From an uncultured Cellvibrionales bacterium (GTDB lineage Bacteria; Pseudomonadota; Gammaproteobacteria; Pseudomonadales; Cellvibrionaceae), in NCBI GenBank assembly GCA_913020115.1, contig CAJWBQ010000039.1, forward strand, positions 1-40,402: 40,402 nt of DNA. Direction: 5' to 3'. This document shows, in pieces, positions 8,218 to 16,634 of the stretch. Position 1 is the stretch's first letter, and each line of letters begins with the position of its first letter. The notes below the pieces were generated by a model. It had not been told where the DNA came from. It was given only the letters and a program-made list of their open reading frames with translations, and searched no databases. Both the position numbers and the translations under genes were made by a program.

Positions 8218-8982
8218 CTACAATTCGATATCGAAATCCATAATTACGGGGAGGTGACTGGAGAAGCGCTTGTTTTTGTAAATCTTGCCATATTCAATCT
8301 GGTGAGCCAGGCCTGAAGAGGCTACTTGATAGTCCACGCGCCAGCCATTGTCGGCTTCGTCATTGGGGTACCAAGTAAACTCGTCGGGATCTTTCTCGGC
8401 GTAGCGAAAGGCGTCTACATAATCAAGCTGGGTAAACAACTGGTCCATCCAGCGTCGCTCATAGGGCAGAAAACCTGAGCGATTTTCATTTTGAGCGGCA
8501 TTCTGTACATCCACTTTCTTGTGCGCCATCGCCCAATTACCACAGAAGATGAAATTCCTCCGCTTGCGAGCAATTTTGCTGAGATGGGCTTGGAAGTCAT
8601 CAAAAAATTTAATTTTTACTTCCTGCGACTCCATTTCCGAGTCAGCCGAAGGCGCCAGCAGTGTTCCCACGCTGATATTTTCGAAATCGGCCTGCAAATA
8701 GCGGCCTTCCATATCGACACCAGAGCTAAACCCCAGGCCATAAATTAAAGCCTTAGGTTGCTTGCGTGTGTAAATGGCCACGCCATTGTAATGTTTTACC
8801 CCAGAATCAAAAAAATAGGCGTTGTAGCCCTCTGGATGAAAAACGGCATGATCGAGTTCAGGCTCCAGAGCCCGAAGGTCCTGAAGACAAATAATGTCGG
8901 CGTCCTGACTGATTAACCAGTCATACAAACCACGTTGCGCAGCTTGATGGATTCCGTCGACAGATAGACTTATGATCCGCAT
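8218..8982 (-). CDS. crc: Catabolite repression control protein Crc (catalytically degenerate ExoIII-like)
   Basis: The 254-residue protein has an exonuclease III fold pattern but resembles Pseudomonas Crc most closely: MRIISLSVDGI, GLGFSSG...GRYLQADFENISVGTLLAPS, the basic LSKIARKRRNFIFCG, and FLPYERRWMDQLF. Relative to ExoIII, N7 is S, E34 is D (residue 35), Y109 is L, D151 and N153 are N149 and A151, and D258 is S242; only D217 and H243 remain. A nuclease role is therefore unlikely. Pseudomonas Crc works with Hfq to block translation of catabolic mRNAs. The position between rph and pyrE is the same as in Pseudomonas, which supports the call. It is divergent from pyrE. Confidence 0.88.
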   Translation of the reverse strand: MRIISLSVDGIHQAAQRGLYDWLISQDADIICLQDLRALEPELDHAVFHPEGYNAYFFDSGVKHYNGVAIYTRKQPKALIYGLGFSSGVDMEGRYLQADFENISVGTLLAPSADSEMESQEVKIKFFDDFQAHLSKIARKRRNFIFCGNWAMAHKKVDVQNAAQNENRSGFLPYERRWMDQLFTQLDYVDAFRYAEKDPDEFTWYPNDEADNGWRVDYQVASSGLAHQIEYGKIYKNKRFSSHLPVIMDFDIEL

Positions 8983-9077
8983 ATTAGCCCCTTTATTACG
9001 GACTGTGTATGATACCCGAGCTTTATACTTTATTGTTAGTAGTGAAGTAAAAGTTAGATCATTTACAGGAAATAGCT

Positions 9078-9719
9078 ATGCAAAAGTACCAACAAGACTT
9101 CATTAAGTTGGCTTTAAAACACCAAGCCCTCGGTTTTGGGTCTTTCACACTAAAGTCTGGGCGTACCAGTCCGTATTTTTTTAACGCCGGAAAGTTCCAA
9201 ACCGGAGCTGCGCTGGCGGAGCTTGGCAGGCATTATGCTGCTGCAATCAACGCCTCAGGTTTAGACTTCGATCTTATATTTGGGCCTGCCTACAAGGGCA
9301 TTCCCCTAGCGGCTACCACTGCTGTCGCCTTGGCAGACCAGCATCAACAAGACTACCCTTATTGTTTCAATCGCAAAGAAGCTAAAAACCACGGTGAAGG
9401 GGGTTCTTTAGTGGGGGCGCCACTTGCTGGGCGCGTATTGATTATTGATGATGTGATTACCGCAGGCACCGCTGTGCGTGAGGTCATGAGTATTATCCAA
9501 AGCGCAGGAGCAAAACCGGCAGCGGTGTTAATTGGCTTGAATCGCCAAGAGCGTGGCCAAGGTGAATCTTCGGCCATTGAAGAGGTCGAAAAGGAATACG
9601 GGATTCCTGTGATCAGCATTATTAAGCTAGAAGACATCGTTCGATACTTAGAAGCTGAATCAAATGAGCAGGAAAAAGTCGCAGCCATTGAGGCGTACCG
9701 AGCAAAGTATGGAATATAG
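9078..9719 (+). CDS. pyrE: Orotate phosphoribosyltransferase
   Basis: The 213-residue protein has the normal length. The N-terminus FIKLALKHQALGFGSFTLKSGRTSPYFFNAGKF is the PyrE signature, FGPAYKGIPLA and FNRKEAKNHGEGG form the active-site loops, and VLIIDDVITAGTAVRE is the PRPP-binding motif. It joins orotate to PRPP to give OMP in pyrimidine synthesis. The start follows ACAGGAAATAGCT, with AGGA as the ribosome-binding site. A small secreted-protein gene follows after 10 bp on the same strand and may be cotranscribed. Confidence 0.97.
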   Translation: MQKYQQDFIKLALKHQALGFGSFTLKSGRTSPYFFNAGKFQTGAALAELGRHYAAAINASGLDFDLIFGPAYKGIPLAATTAVALADQHQQDYPYCFNRKEAKNHGEGGSLVGAPLAGRVLIIDDVITAGTAVREVMSIIQSAGAKPAAVLIGLNRQERGQGESSAIEEVEKEYGIPVISIIKLEDIVRYLEAESNEQEKVAAIEAYRAKYGI

Positions 9720-9729
9720 AGGTAAAACT

Positions 9730-10365
9730 ATGGCCACAAGCGTGTTGACTAAGCCTTGGTATTGGATGGCCCTAGGTGTAATCCTAAGTGTTGCTGGCGC
9801 GTCTAATGTGGCTGTCGCTAAATCGGAGTTGCCGTCGAAGGTTTTCTATCGCTATGTTAATGACAAAGGGGTGAAGGTTTTACATCACACAATACCGCCT
9901 ATATACGCCCAGAAGGGTTATGAAATAGTGAGCTTGTCGGGCAAGGTAGTGAAAGTAGTTCCTCCCGCTTTGTCAGAGGCCGAGGTTGCGGCTAAAGCCG
10001 AGGCTGCTGAACTGGCTGAGAATTTGGCCTTGTGGGACAAGCGCCTGCGTCGTCGCTACAGTAGCATTTCCGATATTAACGCTGCTAAAAAGCGTAAATT
10101 GGCAGATCTAGATACGAACATTGCCATTATTCACAGTAACATCAATAGCAAGAAAACGGCGATTAAAGAGCAGCAAGATAAGGCGGCCAATATTGAACGA
10201 TCTGGACGCGAGGTGCCAAAGGTGGTCTTGAACAAGTTGACTGCATTGGAAAATGAACTGGAAGACTCTCAAGAACAGGTGCGTTTACGCTTGCTGGAAT
10301 ATCAGGAAGTGGTGGACAAATACGATCGAGACAAGGTTCGTTTTGAAGAAATTTCGGCTAAATAG
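9730..10365 (+). CDS. Predicted secreted coiled-coil protein with DUF4124-like N-terminal segment
   Basis: Start chosen at ATG 9730 (MATSVLTKPWYWM), preceded by GAGGTAAAACT; the frame is open further upstream into pyrE but without a sensible start. Residues 1-30 form a signal peptide ending near VAVAKS. Then FYRYVNDKGVKVLHHTIPPIYAQKGYEIV resembles the DUF4124 motif seen in small periplasmic proteins. Residues about 80-211 are charged, helical and coiled-coil-like. The function is unknown. The stop lies inside an inverted repeat shared with the convergent slmA. This call is by motif memory only. Confidence 0.72.
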   Translation: MATSVLTKPWYWMALGVILSVAGASNVAVAKSELPSKVFYRYVNDKGVKVLHHTIPPIYAQKGYEIVSLSGKVVKVVPPALSEAEVAAKAEAAELAENLALWDKRLRRRYSSISDINAAKKRKLADLDTNIAIIHSNINSKKTAIKEQQDKAANIERSGREVPKVVLNKLTALENELEDSQEQVRLRLLEYQEVVDKYDRDKVRFEEISAK

Positions 10366-10380
10366 CCTAAGCCGAAATTT
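10349..10380. terminator. Inverted repeat at the junction of two convergent genes
   Basis: AAATTTCGGCT (10349-10359) and AGCCGAAATTT (10370-10380) form an 11-bp perfect stem with a 10-base loop. It covers the last codons and stop of the coiled-coil gene and touches the slmA stop codon. The A/T flanks on both sides would give a short U run in either direction, so it could end transcription both ways. This is inferred from structure. Confidence 0.55.
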
Positions 10381-10993
10381 AGATCGAGGGTGACAGTACA
10401 GGTTTTAAAAAGCCCTGAATTAAGATTGGCCATTGATCTTGCCAATATTCTGTTGGGGCGCGTTTAAACTCACTTCGCACAAACTGTGCGATTCGACCTT
10501 CCGCATTTGACATCAATAAATTGGCCGCGGCATTTATAGGTAAGTTGGGGCGAACACCTTCTCTAATCTCAGCTTCTCTCAAAATTTGCTTAACTTGAGT
10601 TTCCAGGCGTTCAAACAGCTGGGCGACTCGAAGCCGCAAGCGTTCGGTTTCTCCGGCTAAAGCGTCGCCGGTTAGGATGCGGGTGATTCCTGGGTTTCGC
10701 TCGCAAAAGGTCAACAGCAAAAAGAGTATTTTCTCGCAGCTGGCGAGGGCCTCGGTCTCTTCCGCAACAATCATGTTGATGCGGGAAAACAGTGTTTCCT
10801 CGATGAATTCAATCAAACCCTCAAACATTTTCGACTTACTGGGGAAATGTCGATACAGCGCGGCTTCAGAAACACCCACTTCTTTCGCCAATGCCGCCGT
10901 AGTGATTCGTGCACCAGGGCTATTTTCTAGCATGTGCGCAAGCGCTTCGAGAATTTGCTGTCGGCGGGAGACTTTTTGGTTGGGTTTGTTCAT
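10379..10993 (-). CDS. slmA: Nucleoid occlusion factor SlmA (TetR family)
   Basis: The 204-residue TetR-type protein has an N-terminal helix-turn-helix, ITTAALAKEVGVSEAALYRHFPSKSKMFEGLIEFIEE (about residues 30-66). Its C-terminal part has SlmA hallmarks: LTFCERNPGITRILTGDAL, LLMSNAEGRIAQFVRSEFKR and WPILIQGFL. SlmA bound to chromosomal sites blocks FtsZ assembly over the nucleoid. In E. coli it lies next to pyrE as well. It follows argB on the minus strand after about 170 bp in which I see no other gene. Confidence 0.95.
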   Translation of the reverse strand: MNKPNQKVSRRQQILEALAHMLENSPGARITTAALAKEVGVSEAALYRHFPSKSKMFEGLIEFIEETLFSRINMIVAEETEALASCEKILFLLLTFCERNPGITRILTGDALAGETERLRLRVAQLFERLETQVKQILREAEIREGVRPNLPINAAANLLMSNAEGRIAQFVRSEFKRAPTEYWQDQWPILIQGFLKPVLSPSI

Positions 10994-11163
10994 AGAATAG
11001 TGTCTTGCTTTTCTATTTTTAGAAGAGGATACCTGTCCGGCTCAAAACTTCAGCTGCTGCTCAATGCTGTGCCATGTCTGGCGCAATTTGAATCTCGTCC
11101 ACACATCCTAGCCAGTTATGGCTCGCGCAGCAACCGGTCAAGGAAGTTTTTATTGCGCCTCAT

Positions 11164-12081
11164 TTAAGGTGCTGTTTTTTGACTGCCGCTGTTAGTAATC
11201 AGTGTGCCGACACCCGCGTCGGTAAAAATTTCCAGTAATACGGCGTGGGCCACACGACCATCAATAATATGGGCGCTGGAAACGCCTGACTTTACGGCAT
11301 TAAGAGCGCAGGATATTTTTGGTAGCATGCCTCCGTAAATGGTGCCATCTTCAATGAGCCCATCCACCTGTTGGGTGCTCATACCAGTGAGTACTTTGCC
11401 CTGTTTATCTTGTAGGCCAGACACATTCGTCAGCAGCATCAGTTTTTCTGCATTCAAAACTTCAGCGACTTTGCCCGCAACCAAGTCTGCATTGATGTTG
11501 TAGGAATTGCCTTGGGCGTCGACGCCAATGGGGGCGATTACGGGAATAAAGTTTCCGCTGGTTAGCATATCGATAACGTCGGTATTGACAGTCTCCACGT
11601 CACCAACGTGGCCTATGTCAATGATTTCACTGGATTGCATGTCGGGTGTTTTCCGGCTGACCGACAATTTTTTAGCGCGAATTAAATTGCCGTCCTTGCC
11701 GGTAATACCAAAGGCCTGGCCACCATTGCGATTTATTAGATGTACTATTTGCTTATTTACTGAGCCACCCAAAACCATTTCTACAACGTCCATGGTTTGT
11801 GAGTCAGTTACTCTCATACCGTCAACAAATTCTGACTTTATATTGAGCTGCTCGAGCAGTTTTCCAATTTGTGGTCCGCCACCGTGAACCACTACAGGGT
11901 TCATGCCCACTGCTTTCATAAGTACAATGTCGCGGGCAAAGCTATTTTGTAAGGCCTCGTCTACCATGGCATTGCCGCCAAATTTCACTACTACCGTTTT
12001 ACCGGAAAAGCGTTGAATATAGGGAAGAGCTTCGGTAAGTACTTTGGCGATATTCATAGCGGCATCGCGGGAAACAGACAT
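11164..12081 (-). CDS. argB: Acetylglutamate kinase
   Basis: The 305-residue protein has TVVVKFGGNAM (about residues 29-39) and VVVHGGGPQIG as nucleotide and substrate loops, then FVDGMRVTDSQTMDVVEMVL. NINADLVAGKVAEVLNAEKLMLLTNVSG and GGMLPKISCALNAVKSGV complete the family pattern. It phosphorylates N-acetylglutamate in arginine synthesis. It has an N-terminal helix (about residues 1-25) before the kinase core. In arginine-inhibited enzymes such as that of P. aeruginosa this helix links dimers into a hexamer, so feedback inhibition is likely. It follows algC by 28 bp, as in Pseudomonas. Confidence 0.96.
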   Translation of the reverse strand: MSVSRDAAMNIAKVLTEALPYIQRFSGKTVVVKFGGNAMVDEALQNSFARDIVLMKAVGMNPVVVHGGGPQIGKLLEQLNIKSEFVDGMRVTDSQTMDVVEMVLGGSVNKQIVHLINRNGGQAFGITGKDGNLIRAKKLSVSRKTPDMQSSEIIDIGHVGDVETVNTDVIDMLTSGNFIPVIAPIGVDAQGNSYNINADLVAGKVAEVLNAEKLMLLTNVSGLQDKQGKVLTGMSTQQVDGLIEDGTIYGGMLPKISCALNAVKSGVSSAHIIDGRVAHAVLLEIFTDAGVGTLITNSGSQKTAP

Positions 12082-12109
12082 AATGTAAACCTAGTATTTT
12101 AAGAAAGGG

Positions 12110-14566
12110 TTAAAAAGGCAGCTCAAGAGTGCCGTCAACTTTGGAAACTTCACGTTTGACGATCGCCTGTACTTCCGCGAGTGCTTCGTCACTGTCACCC
12201 TCAAAACGCAAAGTAAGTGCTGGGCCAGTATTTGATGCACGCACCAAGCCCCAGCTGCTGGCGAAATCGACTCTGAGGCCATCAATGGTAGTGATTTTAC
12301 CATTTTCAAAATTGCCCTGGGCGACCAATTGCTTGATAAATGAGAATTTTTTGTCCTCATCAATAGGCACTATAATCTCCGGAGTGTTGGGCAGCTCAGG
12401 TAAATCTTCGAAAATGGTATCAAGATCTTGATCGCGAAGTGTAATAATTTCCAGTAAGCGTGAGGTGGCATAGATGGCGTCATCAAAGCCGAACCAGCGG
12501 TCCTTGATAAAGATGTGGCCAGACAGTTCACCTCCCAAAAGGGCGCCGGTCTCTATCATCTTGGCTTTCATGTGAGCGTGACCGCTTTTCCACATAATGG
12601 GCCGGCCGCCATAGCTGGATATAAGGTTGTTTAGCTGCCGGGTACACTTCACATCAAAAATAACATCGGCGCCGGGGTTTCGAGTGACGATGTCTTTGGC
12701 AAATAGCATCAACAAACGATCGGGCCAAATGATATCACCCTGGGGTGTGACAACCACTAATCGATCACCGTCTCCATCGTAAGCAACCCCTAAGTCAGCC
12801 TCTGTTTCTTTTACCTTCTCAATGAGGTCTTGCAGGTTTTCGAGTTGAGTAGGGTCTGGGTTATGGTTCGGGAAATTGCCGTCAATTTCACAGTGCAGAG
12901 GAATGACTTCACAGCCTAGCTCTTCAAGCAGCAGGGGCGCCACTTCACCCGCAACGGCGTTAGCGGCGTCTACCACAATGGTGATTTCACCCGCGAGAGC
13001 CACGTCAGAAAATATTTTGTCGATGTAGTCAGGAACAATATTGTGTGCTTGTTCTTCACCCTGCCCGCGATGGTAATCGCCGCGAACGATGCGGGAGCGA
13101 AGCTGCTGAATTGAGTCGTCGGCGAGGGTATTGCCATTGATAACTATTTTAAAGCCATTGTATTCGGCGCTGTTGTGGCTGGCGGTAACCATCACGCCAC
13201 TGGCGCTTGCGTCGAGTTCATGGGTGGCAAAGTGCATTAGGGGTGTTGGCACGGTGCCTATGTTGACAACGCCACAGCCTGTGCTGCGAATGCCATTGAT
13301 GAGTTGCTCGCACAGCTGAGGGCTGTGTATGCGCGCGTCGCGAGCAACAATGATCCATTTTTCGCCATGATCTAGAGCCTCGCTACCCACGGCCTTACCA
13401 ATTTTTTCTGCGAGTTCGAAGCTCAACTGTTCACCCACAACTCCGCGAATATCGTAGGAGCGGAAGATAACGTCGTTGATATCGCTGACCTTCGTAGCGG
13501 AAGCCGAGTCATCTGAGTTTTGCGCTGTGGCATCACCTTCGCTCACAGCTGTTTCATTTAGGCCGAGAATATCCTTGTCTTCGTCTTGAACATTCACATC
13601 GAGGATATTTTGGTTTTGATACATTGGTGAGGCGATATCGCTGACTTCACCGTCTGCTTTACTTCTGGCAGATTTCACCGAAGCACTACGCTTTTGAGTG
13701 TGTTGTTTTGCCAACTTATGCGCAAATTTCCAGCCGCCACCCGCGCATAGTACAAAGAGTAAACCAATACCGATAAAGAGAAGGCTTGGGCTTCTTGCCG
13801 CTTCATTTGCCAGCTGTGCGGAGGGTTTAAAACGTACGCTCCAATAACTACCATCGATTTTACTCACCTGCCCAGGATGGTCAAAATCGCTAGTTCCCAC
13901 ACTGAGTATCTTAATAGGCTGGCCGCCTGAAAAAGTTTGCAGCACACTAGTCTGGCCGGTGTCGGTATTTAATGCGGCGAGGGTTTCGCTGAGTTTTGTC
14001 AGCGGAATACTCATCATGATGACCCCAACGGCGACGCCCTCATCTTTAGGGTCGGTTAGCGGCGTAATTAAATTGAGTGCCCATACCTTATTCAATTTTA
14101 TGGCTTCGGGTAGAACAATGTCTTTTTCCAATGCGCGATTGATCATGTCCAGTTCAGTGAACAATAGTTTGGATTTTAAGCTTGCTTCGCGAGCCTCTTT
14201 GTCTGCGGGGATGAAGCGAATGTTTAGCGCATCTGGAAAAGCTCGCTTGAGCACCAGCTGAAACTTATTCAGCACTGTTTCATTATGCCCAAGCAAGGCC
14301 TCGGCCACATTGGGGCGCTGCCCGAAGCGGGCCAGGTTCCCGCTCACTTTGGTGAGGTATTGATGCACTGTGTCAGCGTGCTCACGGGAGTGCTTAGCGG
14401 CCGTGGCTTTAATCTCCTGGCTTTCTGGCTGAACAATTAAAGAATCATAGAGTACCCAGCCAAGGCCGCCGCTTAGTGCGGTGGCCAGCACCAAAATAAG
14501 CGCATAGGCTTTGATAAATGCTACTTGTTCTGGATTTTTATTATTGGTTTTTTTCAGCGCTTTCAC
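12110..14566 (-). CDS. algC: Phosphomannomutase/phosphoglucomutase AlgC with membrane-anchored N-terminal extension
   Basis: The 818-residue protein has two parts. Residues 1-360 hold a membrane segment (about 18-40), a loop of about 220 residues likely outside the membrane, a second segment (about 261-279) and a charged acidic linker. Residues 365-818 are the hexose-phosphate mutase: IFRSYDIRGVVG, catalytic S463 in TASHNS, metal-binding DGDGDR (597-602), sugar-binding GELSGH (679-684) and phosphate-binding RASNTGP. The usual NPP after the catalytic serine is NSA here. The start is GTG at 14566 with AAGGAAG six bases upstream, so the long form looks genuine. It makes mannose-1-P and glucose-1-P for surface polysaccharides. 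Confidence 0.92.
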   Translation of the reverse strand: MKALKKTNNKNPEQVAFIKAYALILVLATALSGGLGWVLYDSLIVQPESQEIKATAAKHSREHADTVHQYLTKVSGNLARFGQRPNVAEALLGHNETVLNKFQLVLKRAFPDALNIRFIPADKEAREASLKSKLLFTELDMINRALEKDIVLPEAIKLNKVWALNLITPLTDPKDEGVAVGVIMMSIPLTKLSETLAALNTDTGQTSVLQTFSGGQPIKILSVGTSDFDHPGQVSKIDGSYWSVRFKPSAQLANEAARSPSLLFIGIGLLFVLCAGGGWKFAHKLAKQHTQKRSASVKSARSKADGEVSDIASPMYQNQNILDVNVQDEDKDILGLNETAVSEGDATAQNSDDSASATKVSDINDVIFRSYDIRGVVGEQLSFELAEKIGKAVGSEALDHGEKWIIVARDARIHSPQLCEQLINGIRSTGCGVVNIGTVPTPLMHFATHELDASASGVMVTASHNSAEYNGFKIVINGNTLADDSIQQLRSRIVRGDYHRGQGEEQAHNIVPDYIDKIFSDVALAGEITIVVDAANAVAGEVAPLLLEELGCEVIPLHCEIDGNFPNHNPDPTQLENLQDLIEKVKETEADLGVAYDGDGDRLVVVTPQGDIIWPDRLLMLFAKDIVTRNPGADVIFDVKCTRQLNNLISSYGGRPIMWKSGHAHMKAKMIETGALLGGELSGHIFIKDRWFGFDDAIYATSRLLEIITLRDQDLDTIFEDLPELPNTPEIIVPIDEDKKFSFIKQLVAQGNFENGKITTIDGLRVDFASSWGLVRASNTGPALTLRFEGDSDEALAEVQAIVKREVSKVDGTLELPF

Positions 14567-14601
14567 GCAGTGCTTCCTTGTATGGTTGTATACCCAAGCC
14601 T

Positions 14602-15804
14602 TTATTCACTAGGAATTTCTTGAGCAATTAAATCAATGAGCTGCCGAGCGAGCTGACGCTTACTGCACTCGGCAATCACGTTTGTCCGTTCTGGGCCGAA
14701 AATAGTGACGGCGTTATTATCACTGTTAAACCCAATATCGCTTCGAGATACATCGTTGGCCACAATTAAGTCGAGATTTTTACGCCGTAACTTATCTTTA
14801 GCATAATTTTCCAAGTTTTGTGTTTCGGCGGCAAATCCAACGGTATAGGGCTTATCTTCGAGCGCAGCCACGGCGGCGACAATATCAGGATTTTTAACGA
14901 GTTCAATACTCATGGTGTCGCTGGCCGTTTTTTTCAGTTTTTGATCGGCGTTTTGAGCCGGTCGAAAGTCGGCGACGGCGGCGGAGGCAATAAAAATATC
15001 GCTGTGCACAGCTTCCCGTAAGCTGGCCTCGTGCATTTCCAGGGCGCTCGTGACCTTAAAGGTTTGTGCTTTCTCGGGGGGTGTAAGGCAGGTGGGGCCG
15101 GTAATTAAAATGCATCGAGCACCCGCTTCAATGGCGGCTTCGGCAATTGCGTAGCCCATCTTTCCGGAACTTTGGTTGCTTATGTAACGCACAGGGTCAA
15201 TAGCTTCGCGCGTTGGGCCGGCGGTAATCACCACGGTCTTGCCCGCAAGAGTTCCCGGTGAAAACAGTGTTTCAGCCGCTGAGGCGATTTCTTCGGGCTC
15301 AAGCATACGCCCGGGGCCAACATCACCACAGGCTTGGCTGCCGCTGGCAGGACCAAAAATACTTATATTGCGCTCATTCAAGGATGAAATATTGGCTTGG
15401 GTGCTTGCGGCACTCCACATCGCTTGATTCATTGCCGGAGCGATGGCGATGGGTGCTGCCGTGGCCAAACACACGGTGCTGAGCAAGTCGTTGCCCTGCC
15501 CCTGAGTTAGGCGGGCAATGAAATCTGCTGAAGCGGGTGCCACGAGTACGAGGTCAGCCCAGCGAGCGAGCTCGATGTGCCCCATGGCGGCCTCAGCCTC
15601 AGGGTCGAGCATCTCCGTGTGAACAGGATTGCCCGACAGCGCCTGTAGAGTGAGCGGGGTAATGAAATGCTGGGCGGCTGGAGTCATGACAACCCGCACA
15701 GTGGCTCCAGTGTCTTGTAGGCGTCGAATCAGTTCAGCGCTTTTGTAAGCGGCAATTCCGCCGCTTACGCCAAGGAGAACCTGTTTGTTGCAGAGTGAAC
15801 TCAT
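14602..15804 (-). CDS. coaBC: Bifunctional phosphopantothenoylcysteine decarboxylase/synthetase CoaBC
   Basis: The 400-residue protein has an N-terminal FMN-dependent decarboxylase (CoaC): LLGVSGGIAAYKS, H76 in MGHIELARWAD, the PAMN motif (N126) and C159 in ACGDVGPGRM. The C-terminal synthetase (CoaB) has VVITAGPTREAIDPVRYISNQSSGKMGYAIAE, AAVADFRP and the KKT segment. Together they convert phosphopantothenate to phosphopantetheine for coenzyme A. It is divergent from radC, and only 35 bp separate it from algC, with no dut between them. Confidence 0.96.
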   Translation of the reverse strand: MSSLCNKQVLLGVSGGIAAYKSAELIRRLQDTGATVRVVMTPAAQHFITPLTLQALSGNPVHTEMLDPEAEAAMGHIELARWADLVLVAPASADFIARLTQGQGNDLLSTVCLATAAPIAIAPAMNQAMWSAASTQANISSLNERNISIFGPASGSQACGDVGPGRMLEPEEIASAAETLFSPGTLAGKTVVITAGPTREAIDPVRYISNQSSGKMGYAIAEAAIEAGARCILITGPTCLTPPEKAQTFKVTSALEMHEASLREAVHSDIFIASAAVADFRPAQNADQKLKKTASDTMSIELVKNPDIVAAVAALEDKPYTVGFAAETQNLENYAKDKLRRKNLDLIVANDVSRSDIGFNSDNNAVTIFGPERTNVIAECSKRQLARQLIDLIAQEIPSE

Positions 15805-15916
15805 ATAGTTGTGGCCAGCCCATAAATTGGCGTTAAGATACCATTGTCTTGGGCGTTTGCGTACTGGCTTTTGTCGTCGGCTCTTGGCTGGAATAAAATA
15901 TTACAGGGAGTTTAGT

Positions 15917-16591
15917 GTGGCGATTAGGGATTGGCCAGAGGCCGAGCGCCCTCGTGAAAAGTTACTTAACCAGGGTGCTGTGGCCTTGTCTGATGCTGAG
16001 TTGCTGGCTATATTTCTGCGAACCGGGCACCAGGGTAAATCTGCGGTGGAGTTGGCGCGAGGCTTAGTCCTGCACTTTAAGGGCCTGAGAGGCTTGCTAG
16101 AATCAAACTGCAAGACCTTCTGCGGAATGCACGGCCTTGGCGTGGCGAAGTTTTGTATGCTGCAGGCGGCGCTTGAGATGAGTCGCCGGCATATGTACGA
16201 AGGCCTGCAAGCGGCGCCCTTGTTAAGTACTGTATCTGAGCTTAAGCGCTATTTGCGAGCCAAAATGCGTCATTTGCAGCATGAGGTCTTCGCCTGCATA
16301 CATTTGGATTGCCACCATCACATGTTGCACTTTGAAGAATTGTTTCGCGGCACGGTTGACGGAGCCTCGGTTTATCCTAGAGAGGTGCTCAAAAGCGCTC
16401 TGGCACATAACGCTGCAGCGGTGATATTGGTACACAATCACCCATCGGGCCACGCAGAGCCCAGCCAAGCGGACCACCGCATCACAAAAAGCTTGAAACA
16501 AGCCCTGAAGTTAGTGGATATAGACGTATTAGACCACTTGATAGTGGCTGATGACCAGGTGTTGTCGTTTGTCGAAAAAGGGTTTATTTGA
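15917..16591 (+). CDS. radC: RadC family JAB/MPN domain protein
   Basis: The start is GTG at 15917 (VAIRDWPEAERPREKLL) behind AGGGAG six bases upstream. The frame is open upstream but without family residues. The 224-residue protein has the N-terminal SDAELLAIFLRTG and a helix-hairpin-helix-like GMHGLGVAKF. The C-terminal metalloprotease-like domain carries FRGTVDGASVYPREVLKSAL and the zinc motif HNHPSG followed by a downstream Asp. It was once linked to DNA repair, but its true role is unsettled. It lies upstream of rpmB, as in E. coli. Confidence 0.93.
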   Translation: MAIRDWPEAERPREKLLNQGAVALSDAELLAIFLRTGHQGKSAVELARGLVLHFKGLRGLLESNCKTFCGMHGLGVAKFCMLQAALEMSRRHMYEGLQAAPLLSTVSELKRYLRAKMRHLQHEVFACIHLDCHHHMLHFEELFRGTVDGASVYPREVLKSALAHNAAAVILVHNHPSGHAEPSQADHRITKSLKQALKLVDIDVLDHLIVADDQVLSFVEKGFI

Positions 16592-16599
16592 GTAAATTC

Positions 16600-16628
16600 T
16601 TGCTATTGGTAATTTGTTCTGGTATAAA
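16600..16628 (+). promoter_or_regulatory. Sigma-70 promoter for rpmB-rpmG
   Basis: TTGCTA (16600-16605) and TATAAA (16623-16628) are separated by exactly 17 bp, a strong match to the sigma-70 consensus. It starts 9 bp after the radC stop and predicts a transcript start near 16635, leaving a leader of about 155 nt before rpmB. Inferred from sequence only. Confidence 0.7.
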
Positions 16629-16634
16629 ACGCCG

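Noticed and set aside
7815..8316. Short open frames across the rph-crc repeat region (77 and 85 residues)
   Set aside because: They follow the repeat units, overlap rph or crc ends and show no family features or ribosome-binding sites.
8218..8982. Annotation as active exodeoxyribonuclease III (xthA)
   Set aside because: Most metal and catalytic residues are replaced and the gene order matches Pseudomonas rph-crc-pyrE, so Crc fits better.
10934..11167. Plus-strand open frame of 77 residues between slmA and argB
   Set aside because: It overlaps slmA antisense, has no recognisable motif and lacks a clear ribosome-binding site.
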